The translations under genes were made by a program, and so were the position numbers. The notes below the pieces were generated by a model that saw only the letters and a program-made list of their open reading frames with translations, was not told the origin of the DNA and did not search any database. A stretch of 28,815 nt of DNA from Prasinococcaceae sp. CCMP 1430 (Eukaryota > Prasinodermophyta > Palmophyllophyceae > Prasinococcales > Prasinococcaceae). The DNA is taken from assembly GCA_013416795.1 (NCBI GenBank), contig RQSC01001094.1, positions 65,712-94,526 of the forward strand. The letters are read 5' to 3'. Positions 19,801 through 28,179 of this stretch are shown here, in pieces. Each line of letters starts with the position of its first letter. Within the stretch, counting starts at the first letter, position 1.

Positions 19801-22800
19801 CTGCCGCCGCTGCTGCAATTGCTGAGGCAGCACCGGTCCCAGAGCTTTGGCCAGCGTCAGGGACTGCCCACGGGGTTGTTGCTGCTGGTGATGATGGGAT
19901 CGCGCCGATGCGGGCTGAGGCGGACAACCCCCCTGCAGAACGAGCACAGACGACCACGGATCCAAGGACGACAAGTGACGCTGACGGCGGCCCTGATGGC
20001 ACCCAGGAGGCCAGCCTGCGGCCTGCGGAGCCTTCAGCGCAGCCACAACCGCCATCTGAGTCACAGCAGGAACCTCTGGCTGAGGCCGAGGAGGAAATGG
20101 TCGATGGAGACGGCGCTGATGAAGAGAATGAGGATGCGGCCGGTGGCCCCGCTGACGGCGCGCGGGCTTCGGCGGAAGCTGGTGGTGATATGCCAGCTCA
20201 AGATGCCCAGGTGCGCGTCCCGGGTCTTGCCGAGGCGGCTCGATGTGATGCTGATGGGGCTGCCGAGGAGACACGCGCGGACGAAGTGTCCGGTGATGGC
20301 GTGCCTGCCGAAGAGCCGGCTGGGGAGCCGGTCGGGGATTCGGCCGGGGTCCCAGCCGGGGCGCCAGCCGGCGAAGCGACTGCAGAGCCGGCTGGTGCAC
20401 CAGATGGAGCAGAGGGCAGCGAGATGCCTGGTGGTGTCGATCCCTCCTTCTTAGAAGCCCTGCCCCCCGAGCTGCGCGCCGAGGTGATGGCGACACAAGT
20501 GCCACAGATTGAGCGCGAGCACCAACGTCGGCGTGCAGCAAGCAACGATGCCGGGCGCGGCTCACAGCCGGCCGCGCGAGATGCGCCGGAAGGAGGTACG
20601 AGTGGCGCGGGTACCGACCTGGACCCTGAGTTCTTGTCCGCCCTCCCCCCCGAGCTCCAGGCCGAGGTGATGGCTCAGAGCAGGGCGGCCGCTCGTGCGC
20701 CGCCTTCGCGTCCTGCGCAGCCGGACAACGCCAGCATCGTGGCATCCTTCCCGCGCGAGCTGCGAGAGGAAGTGTTCCTTACTGCCGATGATTCCTTCAT
20801 CGCGAGTCTGCCGCCAAGCTTGCGGGCGGAGGCGGAGGCTGCGCGCAGGCGCGCGGCGGAGGCTGCTGCCCGCAGAAACCAAGCAGCGCCGCCGGCAACG
20901 CACGAAGGCCTAGGGCGAGGCCGTTGGAGAGCTCCAATGCCCGGGGGAGTCCGAGGGACGTCTTCTCTTGTGCCTGGCCCTCCTGGTCTCGCCACCGGTT
21001 CGGATCCGAGGCGTGGCAATAGCACTGCGGGCGAGGGTGTGCTTACGGAGACAATGCCGGTCCTTCTAGGTGAAAATGCCTTGGCAAGTGTGCTGTCTTT
21101 GCTGCGCATGGCAACGCCCCTACCCGGTGGCAAGACCCAGCTACAGCGCTTGCTCCTGTACCTGTCCTCGAATGCAGAGGTCGCCAAGCAGATCGTGTGG
21201 AAGCTTGCGCTCATGTTCAGGCCTGAGCTCACAGCCCCTGTTGGGGCCTCCGAGGCTGAGAGGGCGGTCATTGAGGCTGCATCGGCCGCCTTCGACGCGG
21301 TGCGCCTGCCGAGCGATCCTGTCAGCAAGAAAGCGGCTGCAACCGGCATGTTCGGGAGCAACTCGATGATCGCCGCCGCCGTTGACGAGAGCGGTAGCCC
21401 AACCAGCGTGCCACCAGTGGTGACCCGGCGGGCGCTGGAGACTGCCGCGTATCTCTGCAAGGGATCGGATACGGTCGGAGAGCTGTGCATCGCACCGCTG
21501 CCAGCTTCGGAGGAGGTCGCTCGCGTCAGCAAGGGCAAAGGCAAGGCGGATGAGGCAGGTGCTTCCGAGCAGAAGTCGCCATCGGCGCTCGGATTGATGC
21601 TGAAAGTGCTGGGCGTCCCTGTGTACACGCGTTCGTCCGCCCAGCTCGAAAGCGCGCTCGCTTTCCTGGAGCAAGTGCTCAAGGTCGCGGACCGCGACGC
21701 CATGCGACGCAGCGAGTCGCGTTTCGCGAAGGTCCAGGCGGCCGCCGAGCGCGTTTCGCTAGAGGCCCACCGCGCAGCCCTGCGCGCGGCTCTCGCCCGC
21801 GATGCTGGTCCTGCCGGTCAGTCGACCGAGGCGGTTGAAGCGGCTGCGCGCAGCGCGCAAGATGGGACCCCCGGCGCGAGCGGCGGGGGATCAGGGACGC
21901 AGGCGTCTGCTGCCGATGAGCTGAAGGGTTTGACTGGCCCCGCCGACGAAATCCTGCCTGGCGTGGGTGAGACCGACCTGCGCCGCGTGCCCGCACTTCT
22001 AGCTGTCCCTGGCCTGACAGACCTGGCGTACGCCAAGGTCGCGGATGTTATGAAGCTCCTCACGGCGTGCCACGCGCCGTCGCTCGAGCTCTTCATCACC
22101 GAGCTGGGGGCAGCCGCTTCGGACATGCACGAGGACGTCGCTGCCGAGCTCCAGCGTGTGGCATCTCGGGCCGAAGCCGCTGGCGACGCATCCGGCACGG
22201 GTGCAGTCGGCGGTGCGGGTGCGGGCCTACTGCGTGTGTTGCAGGCGATGCGCATGCTGACAACTCGGGCGGACGCAGTGGAAGCCTCGCGCGCGCGCCT
22301 GCAGAAGGCGCTGGCCAAGGCCCGCGCGGCTCGCGGCGTGTCTGAGCCCCCTGGAGACGATGATCTTGCTGGACTGGCTCCGGGCGGTGCACAAAAGCGC
22401 CGCAAGCTCGTGCAGGACGTTGCTCGCTCGCTCGAGCCCGCTCTCGCGAAGCTGTCGGTTGCCGCCTCCGCCGTTGAGGCTGCAATGGGTGTGCGCAAGG
22501 ACAAGACGCCGGGACGCCCTAAAGCTGCCGGCGCGCCGCCCAGCCCTGCAACGCTGCCGCCGGCTGCGAATGATCTGCTGCCATTCATCCAGAGTTTCTT
22601 CGCTTTGTGCGAGGCCGCAGGCCTGCTGCCGCCAAAGCCGGACGCCGACACTGAGCGCGAGCGCAAACCCCACGGCGCTTTCGCTTCTGGGGCAACGCGC
22701 GGGGCGGCAGGCCGAAACGAGGAGATCGAGCCCTCGAGCGTGATGATGATTCGCACCACGTCGCTCGGCGCCGCACAGATGGCCGTGAGGGCGGCCATGG

Positions 22801-24194
22801 CCGAGCGCGACGGCACACCTCTGACGCCTGCGGGAGCCGGCTCGAGCCGTGGCAAGGAGCGCGACGAGGGGAGGCTCGTATTTTCCTTCGATTCGAACGA
22901 CGAAGGCGGCGCCTTTGTGAAGTTTTGCGAGACGCACCGCACGCTCATCAACGCGTACGTGCGCCAGGCGAAGGCCCTCGAGGGCCCCCTCGAGCCTCTC
23001 GCGCGGGTGCCGAGGCTGCTCGACTTCGACAACAAGCGCGCATTTTTCAGGCACAGGGTCCGCCAGCACGCCGCCGGCGAGCGAGGCGGCACGCTGCGCG
23101 TGAACGTGCGCCGCGCCTTCGTTCTCGAGGACTCATTCCACCAGCTGCGGATGCGCACCCCCGCGGAAATGCGCGGCAAGCTGCAGGTGCAGTTCGCCGG
23201 TGAGGAGGGCATCGATGCCGGTGGCCTCACACGCGAGTGGTTCGGCTGCCTGTGCAAGGAGATTTTTAAGGCGAACTACGCGCTCTTCAGCTCGTCCTCG
23301 GCGGCGGGGACGACCTTCCAGCCCAACCCTCTGAGCTATGTGAACAGTGAGCACCTGAGCTACTTCAAATTTGTCGGGCGCATCGTCGGCAAGGCCATCT
23401 ACGACGGCCACCTGATGGACGCCCACTTCACGCGCTCGTTCTACAAGCACATGCTGGGAATGCCCATGACATTTCACGACGTTGAGGCCGTGGACCCCGC
23501 CTTTTACAAGACGCTCGTGTGGATGCTCGACAATGACATCACGGACGTCCTCGACCTGACCTTCACGGCCGAGGCCGACGAGTTCGCCAAGCACCTCTTC
23601 GGTGAGGACAATTCGCTTGCCAAGACTGTCGAGCTCAAGCCCGGCGGCGCGGAGATCGCGGTGACGGAGGAGAACAAGCACGAGTACGTGGCATTAATAT
23701 CGGAGTACAAGATGATTGGCGCGATCCGCACGCAGATGCGCGAATTCCTCTCAGGCTTTCACGACATCGTGCCCCGCCACCTGATCAGCATCTTCGACGA
23801 CAACGAGCTCGAGCTACTGCTTAGTGGATTGCCCGAGGTTGACCTGGACGACATGCGCGCCCACACGGACTACCACGGCTACTCGGCCGGCAGCAAGCAG
23901 ATCACGTGGTTCTGGGACGTCGTGCGCTCGCTCGAGAGCGAGGACCTGGCCCGCCTGCTGCTGTTCATCACGGGTACATCCAAGGTGCCGCTGGAGGGCT
24001 TCGCCGCCCTGGCAGGCATCCAGGGGCCGCAGCGCTTCAACATCCACCGGGTGCAGGGGGAGACTGACAGGCTTCCCGCAGCCCACACGTGCTTCAACCA
24101 GCTGGACCTCCCGGAGTACGAGAGCCGCCAGCAGCTCAAGGAGAAGCTGCTCACCGCCATCCAGGAGTGCGCCGGCGGCTTCGGCTTCGGCTGA
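10838..24194 (+). CDS. Giant HECT E3 ubiquitin ligase, UPL1/HUWE1 type
   Basis: Ubiquitin-protein ligase of the UPL1/UPL2-HUWE1-Tom1 family, modelled at 4363 residues from exon 1 (10838-10918) and a single exon 11184-24194. The join KGREEV/PPPIAAFIASV aligns with the plant UPL1 N-terminus, and the frame upstream of 11334 is clearly coding (FKWCFDDKGDFYHWVELFNF). Domains by residue: DUF908/DUF913 armadillo-like N-terminus (30 to about 800; FGGGIFSLAANMMSDILHQE, MFTSPSYVKAL); UBA about 1390-1430 (ICEMGFSEARARHAL); basic linker about 1900-1980; very acidic Asp/Glu region about 2416-2563; ubiquitin-binding UBM repeats near 3113, 3174 and 3214 (FLEALPPELRAEVM, FLSALPPELQAEVM); HECT about 4020-4363 with catalytic Cys4330 (TGC at 24090) in AAHTCFNQLDLPEY, 33 residues from the end as in HUWE1. 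All parts are intact. The Ala/Gly/Pro-rich linkers are long. It probably acts in cytosol and nucleus on many substrates. Confidence 0.95.
10919..11183 (+). other. Predicted 265-nt phase-0 intron in the UPL1-like gene
   Basis: Donor GTG|GTGCGT at 10919 and acceptor CGCTCGCAG|CCGCCA at 11183. It holds a C/CCCA-rich tract (about 10981-11019) and a CTGAC branch-like site at about 11134-11138. The downstream frame has TGA at 11136-11138, so splicing is required. The spliced peptide reads REEVPPPIAAFIASV, which fits the family N-terminus. A donor three bases earlier (GTGGTG at 10916) is possible and would drop one Val. Confidence 0.65.
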
Positions 24195-24311
24195 TGTCGC
24201 CGGCGGCCTGCGTTGGTTGCTTAATGATGATACATTTACTGCTTAACAGTTACACGTACACACGCGCGCACGCACACACGAACACGCAAGCGCGCGCGGC
24301 CTGTGGCCTCG

Positions 24312-24920
24312 TCACCACACGCCGGGCAGAATTTTGTGCGGCGTTGCCTCACAAAACCTGGCCCACTGCTCCCCATGCCTCTCCTCAAGCCACGCCTCCT
24401 CGAGCGCCGACTTCTCGTCGAAGACCTTGGCCAGCGCCGCCGTGAGTAGCACTCGCGAAAGGCTGCCAGTTATGACGGTGACGCCGGCGCATCCACACAG
24501 GACGCCGAAGTACATCGGGTGTCGCACAAGCGCATACGCGCCGCTGGTCTTGAGCTCGCACGCCTCCTCCCGCGGTTCGGGGAGGTGCCACAGCGAGTCG
24601 CTCAGCGAGAGAACTCCCCACGCCGCGGCACCCATCCCCCCCAGGAGCGCGGCCTTTCCTGCAAGCACGGCCGCGTGCGCGTCCAGCCCGTATACCGACC
24701 ACTCCACCGGCGGAAACGCCACCCCCAGCGACAGCGCGATCTGCGCCGCAAAGAGCGCCACGCCGGCCGCGCGGCGGCGCTCCTCGTCGCCAGCATGCAC
24801 GACACAGACTCTGTGTACAAGGTTTGAAGATTGGTTTGGTAGGAAGTATATGGTTTCTGGAAAGAAACCCCATACCAAGAATTCAAACGAGAGGAAGAAA
24901 GACTTCCTGAGGGTGACCAT
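24312..24920 (-). CDS. ICMT/PEMT-superfamily integral membrane methyltransferase
   Basis: A small multi-pass methyltransferase of the isoprenylcysteine carboxyl / phospholipid N-methyltransferase superfamily. It has the SAM-binding signature near the C-terminus: ELKTSGAYALVRHPMYFGVL (Gly-x-Tyr...Arg-His-Pro-Met-Tyr), followed by a hydrophobic hairpin and the partner motif EEAWLEERHGEQWARF (Glu-Glu...His-Gly). Membrane helices are visible at AAGVALFAAQIALSLGVAF, AAVLAGKAALLGGMGAAAWG and MYFGVLCGCAGVTVITGSL. The in-frame ATG at 24920 gives 202 residues with an extra hydrophobic N-terminus (MVTLRKSFFLSFEFLVWGFF). However, that part is coded by an AT-rich palindromic island unlike the rest of the gene, so the true start may be in another exon. 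No other in-frame Met precedes the first helix. The substrate is unknown. It is convergent with the UPL1-like gene (117-bp spacer) and divergent from MsrB. Confidence 0.68.
   Translation of the reverse strand: MVTLRKSFFLSFEFLVWGFFPETIYFLPNQSSNLVHRVCVVHAGDEERRRAAGVALFAAQIALSLGVAFPPVEWSVYGLDAHAAVLAGKAALLGGMGAAAWGVLSLSDSLWHLPEPREEACELKTSGAYALVRHPMYFGVLCGCAGVTVITGSLSRVLLTAALAKVFDEKSALEEAWLEERHGEQWARFCEATPHKILPGVW
24822..24908. repeat. Nested palindromic AT-rich island between divergent genes
   Basis: In a locally AT-rich stretch three inverted blocks nest around one centre: GTTTGAA (24822-24828) with TTCAAAC (24882-24888), TTGGTA (24836-24841) with TACCAA (24873-24878), and GGTTTCT (24852-24858) with AGAAACC (24863-24869), around a 4-nt loop. 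A second hairpin follows: AGGAAG (24892-24897) with CTTCCT (24903-24908). It lies at the shared 5' side of the methyltransferase and MsrB genes. It may be a regulatory palindrome, a structured RNA or a MITE-like remnant. Confidence 0.45.
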
Positions 24921-24964
24921 CGACGACGAAGCAAGCCGGCGCGGCACGCGTACAGTGTCCGCGC

Positions 24965-26176
24965 GTGGGCGTGCAGGCACCGGCGCGCCGCATTGCCGTC
25001 GCCGCCAGTGGGGGCGGTGGGGGCGGAGGGGAAGTGACCGGAGGTGACGTGCCCTCGGCGGCCGACGCTGCGAATGCGGTGGAAGCCGCGTCGCCCAGTC
25101 TGCTACGCCGCGCGGTGGGTCTTTGGCCGCTCGCTGCACTGTGGGCTGCGAACCGCCACGAGCCACCGTCGGAGGATGCTCCTCTCGTGCTCGATGACGC
25201 GCAGTGGCGGCAGCTGGTGCGTGTGCGCGAGAGCTTGTGGCATGTATAGGCGCACGCAACGGCGGCACGACCGCTGAGAATGCTGGCGCCTGGCGATGCC
25301 CGCCAACGGGCCACGTGTGTCGTGGCCGCGCGTGGCCACACCTGACGCTCGTGCCCCCCCCATCCCCACGACACACACACCACCACCACCACCACCACCA
25401 CACACTCGCCCCACCTCTCCCATCCACCCACCCTCTCACGCACATACACTGTGCGCGCGCACGCAGCTAGATGACGCGCAGTGGCGGCAGCTGGTGCGTG
25501 TGCGCGAGAGCTTGTGGCATGTATGGGCGCACGCGACGGCGGCACGACCGCTGAGAATGCTGGCGCCTGGCGATGCCCGCCAACGGCCCACGTGTGTCGT
25601 GGCCGCACGTGGCCACACCTGACGCTCGTGCTCCCCCCATCCCCACGACACACACACACATACACCACCACCACCACCACGGTGTGAGCGGGGTGGAGAG
25701 GGTAGGTGGGTGGGAGAGTGCGTGTATGTGACACGCCGCGCACGCAGCTGACGCCAGCCGAGTACGACGTGCTCAGGAACTGGGGCACGGAGTTCTCCGG
25801 CAGCTCCCCGCTGGACAAGCTCTACAAACCAGGCACTTACGTGTGCAAGGCGTGCAACACCCCCCTGTGGCGGTCGGAGGACAAGTTCGACTCTGGCACG
25901 GGCTGGCCGAGCTTCTCCGACCACCTCCCCGGCGCGATCGACAAGACGGTTCAGTTGCTCTACCTCATCGGCGACTTCGGCTGCCGCGAGGTGCGATGTC
26001 ATCACTGTGCGTCGCATCAGGGGCACGTGTTCAGCGACGGTCCGCCGCCCACAGGCAAGCGCTACTGCATCAACGGCGTCGCCATCGACTTCGTCCCGGA
26101 GGGCGAGCCACTGCCAAAAGTGCGCGCCGCGGACGACATCGACGTGCGCGCTGCAGCTGTCACTGCACGCGAGTGA
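24965..26176 (+). CDS. msrB: Methionine sulfoxide reductase B, with duplicated exon-intron unit
   Basis: Reduces methionine-R-sulfoxide in proteins. Exon 3 (25748-26176) holds the whole catalytic domain: [16 protein letters not shown]; zinc Cys pairs CKAC (TGC 25844, 25853) and CHHC (25997-26008); [10 protein letters not shown], with Thr (ACG 25898) where many MsrBs have the resolving Cys; [20 protein letters not shown] with catalytic Cys at 26066. It is therefore a 1-Cys-type MsrB needing an alternative reductant (family knowledge for plastid MsrB1-like forms). Exon 1 ends at 25216 in DDAQWRQL, the usual lead-in to LTP, before donor GTGCGT. A second copy of the last 27 nt of exon 1 forms an in-frame mini-exon at 25467-25493. 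Including or skipping it keeps frame. The exon 1 start is unresolved: the frame is open from 24917 without ATG (24965 is a GTG). The N-terminus is Gly/Ala/Arg-rich with [14 protein letters not shown], possibly an organelle-targeting sequence. Confidence 0.85.
25217..25466 (+). other. Predicted msrB intron 1 (250 nt)
   Basis: Donor CTG|GTGCGTGTGC at 25217 and acceptor GCACGCAG at 25466. The 3' end is strongly pyrimidine-rich (25405-25437), as expected for a splice acceptor. An in-frame TAG soon after the donor means retention would truncate the protein. Confidence 0.65.
25467..25493 (+). other. 27-nt in-frame mini-exon created by duplication
   Basis: Nine codons (LDDAQWRQL) identical in protein to the end of exon 1, bounded by GCACGCAG before and GTGCGTGTGC after. 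Because it is a multiple of 3 and both flanking introns are phase 0, it can act as a cassette exon. Whether it is spliced in is unknown. Confidence 0.55.
25494..25747 (+). other. Predicted msrB intron 2 (254 nt)
   Basis: Same donor as intron 1 (GTGCGTGTGC). The acceptor CGCGCACGCAG ends at 25747, directly before CTGACGCCAGCC, the start of the conserved LTPAEY. Unlike intron 1, the 55 nt at 25682-25736 are purine/G-rich because they are the base-wise complement of the intron 1 tract, so the usual pyrimidine tract is missing. Confidence 0.65.
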
Positions 26177-27105
26177 GTGGTGAGAGCGCTGAGAGTCACT
26201 TGTCCAGAAAGGAGAGTCCACTACGGTGGTTTGTGTCACCAGCGGCGAGCGTCCAGGGCGCCACGCGGGGCTGACGAGCGCGCTCGCCACATAGAATCAG
26301 GCGTGGGAGGGCGCAGTGCGCGAGTCTGCATGTGCGCGTGTTTGCGTTTGTGCTTGTTGGTGTGTATGTGTGCGCGCGGCGCGTGTCGCCAGCTGGTACG
26401 TCATCGCGCTGCAGCCGCAGCCTCCTCTGCGGCGGTCCTCTTCGCGATCGTCCTCGCGCCCCGCTCGCGGGCTCTGGGTATCAACAGTCGCGCACGGACG
26501 TCGGCGAGTCGGAATTCCGTGGACCGGTCGCGGGAGTCCTCGCCGTTGCAGAAGCCGACGAACTTTCGCCACGTGCCACCCTCGTGGCACGCCTGCTCGG
26601 GCGCAGCAAGCTGTCAGCCCGCATGATGCGGCGCAGCGCAGGGCAGGGCGGGGCGGCGCGGCGCAGCAAACAACATCGCGGCGCGACACGGCGTCGACGC
26701 CTGCTGCCCACCTTAAGAGCACGGATCGCCTCGACGCACGCCGGGTGCGCGACCTCATCGAGGTGGGGATGCATCGCCCAGCGCGGCGCGGCGCCGCCTG
26801 CGCCGGCCCAGACGCGCCGCTGACCCCGATGGTGCGCACCCCCTGTGGCGCGTGTACCGCGGCGTCGCAGCCGCTGGGCCACGCGCGCTCCGCCTACGCC
26901 CTCCCCCAAACAATCCTCCCGCGCGCACAAAGACAAACTGCCCAGCGGCAGCGCCTCCGCACTCGTCTTCGGGCGCATGCGGTGTGGCAGGCGCATACGC
27001 GCAGGATCTGCAGATGTGCGCGCGCTTGCCGGGATGCCACTTGGCACGCGGCGGGCGGGGCGCCGCGTTGACGGGGCAGGGGGCGCGAGGCGCCCGCGGG
27101 TGGCG
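26177..27105. other. Region without a confidently resolved gene
   Basis: This follows the msrB stop. A TG-rich stretch (about 26326-26372) looks like msrB 3' UTR or a spacer. A good GTACGT donor-like site lies at about 26396. Several open frames of 100-400 codons exist on both strands, but their composition is dominated by Arg/Ala/Ser and I find no family motif. A plus-strand fragment around 26480-26630 (YQQSRTDVGESEFRGPVAGV...) could be an upstream exon of the gene ending at 27958, but I cannot connect it. Confidence 0.3.
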
Positions 27106-27958
27106 ATGGGGCTCAACGCCGGGGCCGAAGACGCGGCGCCAGCGCAGCGGCGCGCGCCTGTGCGCGCCGCTGGAGCTGCGACAGATGTGCCTGCGGCTGG
27201 CATCGATGCAGCGGACGCGGCGGCTGCCCTCACCGCGCGCCAGCTCGGTTCCATGGCGATGCCTGGGCCTGACCCATCGATGATCAGGAGCGTCGGCGTC
27301 GCCAGCGAGTTGCTCCTCGCCGTGGCGGAGCGCCCGCGTTGGTACATGAGCTTGAAACTCCTCCGGAAGTTCCTCACGCACGCGTGGCCCGCGCACAGCA
27401 CCGATTGAGCGGCTGTCGCGCGTGCTGCACGCGCTTGAGTGTCGTGGCCTGACCCCCACTGTGGCCCGTGCCCCACCGCCACCGCGCACTTGCGCACCTC
27501 CGCACAGGTATACCTCAGTAGTTGGTGTCTCGGCCGAGAGGGAGTTTGCGCTCGCCGCAGCACAGTTCGCTGCAGGACAGAGCGCTTGCTCGGCCGAGGC
27601 GCGCGCAAGGCTCCGGCGCGACGCTTGAGTGGAGCTGTCTGGCCTGGAACGGCTGCAGCAACTCGCATGGCAGAAGGACGAGCAGCTGAAAGCGAGGCAC
27701 ACCGCGATGCTACAGATTGCACGCAGATCCGAGGCCCTGCGCTCTGCCGGGTGCTGCGAGGAGAGGGAATGCAACTGCGCTCTAGGTACTGGCCACATGC
27801 TCGAGGCGCAGGAAGACCTCGTCGCCATGGTGGGGGCGGACGAGGACGTTCGACGCGAGGCGTACCGGGCGCTGGAGGACGTGGTCAGCCGAATACAGGA
27901 GTACGTCGACACCTTCCGAGAAGAGCTCACTGACGCAACGGAGAGCGGCGAGCTGTGA
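27106..27958 (+). CDS. Coiled-coil protein of unknown family, with an in-frame TGA
   Basis: Tentative model. A plus-strand frame from ATG 27106 reads through SMAMPGPDPSMIRSVGVASE and PRWYMSLKLLRKFLTHA. A phase-2 intron (GTGGCC donor at 27384, pyrimidine-rich CCGCACAG acceptor at 27507, 124 nt) would join it to YTSVVGVSAEREFALAAAQF and then a long helical, heptad-like stretch (LERLQQLAWQKDEQLKARH ... DVRREAYRALEDVVSRIQEY), ending TGA at 27956-27958. The helical frame is interrupted by one TGA at 27626-27628, with coding character on both sides. The cause could be a missed intron, a sequence error, a pseudogene, or recoding. More exons probably lie upstream. It has Cys-rich CCEERECNC near the middle of the last segment and is otherwise featureless. 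The family is not recognised. It is convergent with the next gene (221-bp spacer). Confidence 0.35.
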
Positions 27959-28179
27959 TTGTATTATTATCATTCGACCCCGTCGAGCCAGGCGCGTGTC
28001 GCTTCGCGCCCGCGCGGCGCCTTCGTGAGCTGGGGCAGGAGGCACGAGACCGGCAGCGGAACGCGCTGTTAGCGCCCCCTGCGCCTCCGCACCCTGCTAC
28101 TTCCACGGCTCTTGCTCCCTCCACCTGCACCCCGGCGGTCACGGAGCTGCGGCAGTTTGTTTGGTGGCCGTCCTCTGCG

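Larger units (their letters stand above)
25190..25747 (+). repeat. Tandem duplication of exon tail plus intron in msrB
   Basis: Unit 1 is 25190-25466 (27 nt of exon 1 plus a 250-nt intron). Unit 2 is 25467-25747 (a 27-nt copy plus a 254-nt intron). The exon parts differ by one base (CTC versus CTA). The first 164 nt of the two introns align without gaps at offset 277 with 5 substitutions, which indicates a recent event. CA and CCA microsatellites then differ in length. The last 66 nt are of equal length, but their first 55 positions are complementary rather than identical, and the final 11 are identical. Confidence 0.95.

Noticed and set aside
20675-23257. Long minus-strand ORFs of 342 and 479 codons under the UPL1 gene
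   Set aside because: They are shadows of the intact HECT ligase reading frame.
25190-25747. Two-copy direct repeat considered as CRISPR-like or an IS end
   Set aside because: There are only two units, each containing an exon tail and intron of a eukaryotic gene. No spacers, transposase or target-site duplication are seen.
24883-25818. Minus-strand ORFs across the msrB repeats
   Set aside because: They are open only because CA/CCA microsatellites and GC bias lack stops. The repeated peptide comes from the DNA duplication, and there is no conserved domain.
26481-27930. Two long minus-strand ORFs of about 400 codons
   Set aside because: They are Ser/Arg/Ala-rich with no domain, and the plus strand has more convincing helical coding sequence over 27106-27958.
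27439-27933. Alternative plus frame with VYLSSWCLGREG and many Arg/Cys
   Set aside because: Downstream of 27640 the other frame has clear helical coding character and a fitting stop. This frame decays into Arg/Gly-rich sequence.
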